A DNA stretch of 14,346 nt from assembly GCA_964534905.1 (NCBI GenBank), contig CAZHPZ010000032.1, positions 1 through 14,346 on the forward strand. Direction: 5' to 3'. Numbering within the stretch: the first letter of the stretch is position 1; each line of letters opens with the position of its first letter. A model generated the notes under the pieces. It worked only from the letters and a program-made list of their open reading frames with translations, was not told the DNA's origin and did not search any database. Source of the DNA: RGIG4608 sp964534905. GTDB lineage: Bacteria; Bacillota; Clostridia; Oscillospirales; CAG-272. This document shows, one piece after another, positions 14,046 to 14,346 of this stretch. Made by a program: the position numbers and the translations under genes.

Positions 14046-14074
14046 TTTACAATGGCGCAAAATTGTGTTAAAAT
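14046..14074 (+). promoter_or_regulatory. Sigma-A promoter of the pyruvate:ferredoxin oxidoreductase gene
   Basis: TTTACA (14046-14051), 17 bases, TAAAAT (14069-14074), with an extended -10 TG (TGTTAAAAT). It predicts a start near 14081 and a leader of about 73 bases. The preceding sequence 13961-14045 is AT-rich and holds no gene that I can see. Confidence 0.82.
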
Positions 14075-14153
14075 TATATTGTATGTTTAATAATATATAA
14101 AAATCACACTTATTCAAACAAAATTTTCTAAAACTTTAGGAGGATTTGAAAAA

Positions 14154-14346
14154 ATGGCAATCCAGAGAAAGAAAATTTCAATGGACGGTAATACCGCTGC
14201 CGCACACGTATCGTATGCGTTCACAGAGGTAGCCGCTATTTACCCCATCACGCCCTCAAGCCCCATGGCTGAGGTAACGGATACCTGGTCTGCGACGGAC
14301 AAGAATATCTTCGGCGAGCCCGCAAAGAATATTCTCGGTCAGAACG
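14154..14346 (+). CDS. nifJ: Pyruvate:ferredoxin (flavodoxin) oxidoreductase, N-terminal part (runs off window)
   Basis: The first 64 codons of a gene that continues past the window. The protein opens with a short basic leader and then MDGNTAAAHVSYAFTEVAAI (10-29) and YPITPSSPMAE (30-40), the strongly conserved N-terminal thiamine-pyrophosphate-domain segment of single-chain pyruvate:ferredoxin oxidoreductases. These enzymes split pyruvate with CoA into acetyl-CoA and CO2 and pass electrons to ferredoxin, the central reaction of pyruvate use in anaerobic Clostridia. A strong AGGAGG ribosome binding site (14138-14143) lies 10 bases before the ATG, and the gene has its own promoter. Full-length members are close to 1,170-1,200 residues, so most of the gene lies outside. 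The single-chain form is inferred from the N-terminus. Confidence 0.93.
   Translation, partial: MAIQRKKISMDGNTAAAHVSYAFTEVAAIYPITPSSPMAEVTDTWSATDKNIFGEPAKNILGQN

Noticed and set aside
14060..14090. Possible redox-regulator (Rex-like) site TTGTGTTAAAATTATATTGT near the pyruvate:ferredoxin oxidoreductase promoter.
   Set aside because: The right half is not the inverted complement of the left half, so the palindrome required for Rex is missing; the sequence is explained by the -10 region.
1..14346. Mobile elements, CRISPR arrays, tRNA/rRNA genes, toxin-antitoxin or phage-defence genes.
   Set aside because: Nearly all sequence is taken up by recognised housekeeping genes with short gaps; no transposase, repeat-spacer array, cloverleaf or defence domain was seen.

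Overview
This is an ordinary housekeeping stretch of a low-to-moderate GC Firmicutes chromosome, most likely an anaerobic Clostridia member such as an uncultured gut Oscillospirales or Christensenellales relative. The evidence is the gdpP-rplI-dnaB and rimP-nusA-ylxR-ylxQ-infB gene orders, strong AGGAGG-type ribosome binding sites, consensus sigma-A promoters with extended -10 elements, and a pyruvate:ferredoxin oxidoreductase gene. The genus cannot be named from the sequence alone. I see no mobile element, CRISPR array, tRNA, rRNA, phage gene or defence system.

Layout. Positions 1-423 (+) are the 3' end of a MATE-family transporter gene. It meets a leftward operon tail to tail at a hairpin (488-514) that can terminate transcription on both strands. 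The leftward operon runs from a strong promoter at 8676-8704: gdpP (c-di-AMP phosphodiesterase), rplI (ribosomal protein L9), dnaB (replicative helicase), tilS (tRNA-Ile lysidine synthase), ftsH (membrane AAA+ protease) and maf (nucleotide pyrophosphatase). Gaps are 10-59 bases.

A rightward operon starts from a second strong promoter at 8778-8806, divergent from the first: rimP, nusA, rnpM (ylxR), ylxQ (L7Ae-like) and infB (IF-2), closed by a terminator at 13924-13960. These genes serve 30S maturation, transcription elongation and termination, RNase P modulation, and translation initiation. A hairpin close to the predicted 5' end of the rimP mRNA resembles the NusA-dependent attenuator known from the equivalent Bacillus operon. 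The window ends in the first 64 codons of a pyruvate:ferredoxin oxidoreductase gene with its own promoter.

Several gene starts were set from ribosome binding sites: dnaB at 6063, rnpM at 10388, ylxQ at 10660 and infB at 11040. Points worth a second look are the rimP leader hairpin, a Q/N/G/R-rich disordered linker in IF-2, a hairpin between ftsH and maf whose U-tract lies on the antisense side, an altered HHxDDQ motif in TilS, and the local gene order (no hpt beside tilS-ftsH, no rbfA after infB). I found no convincing undescribed system.
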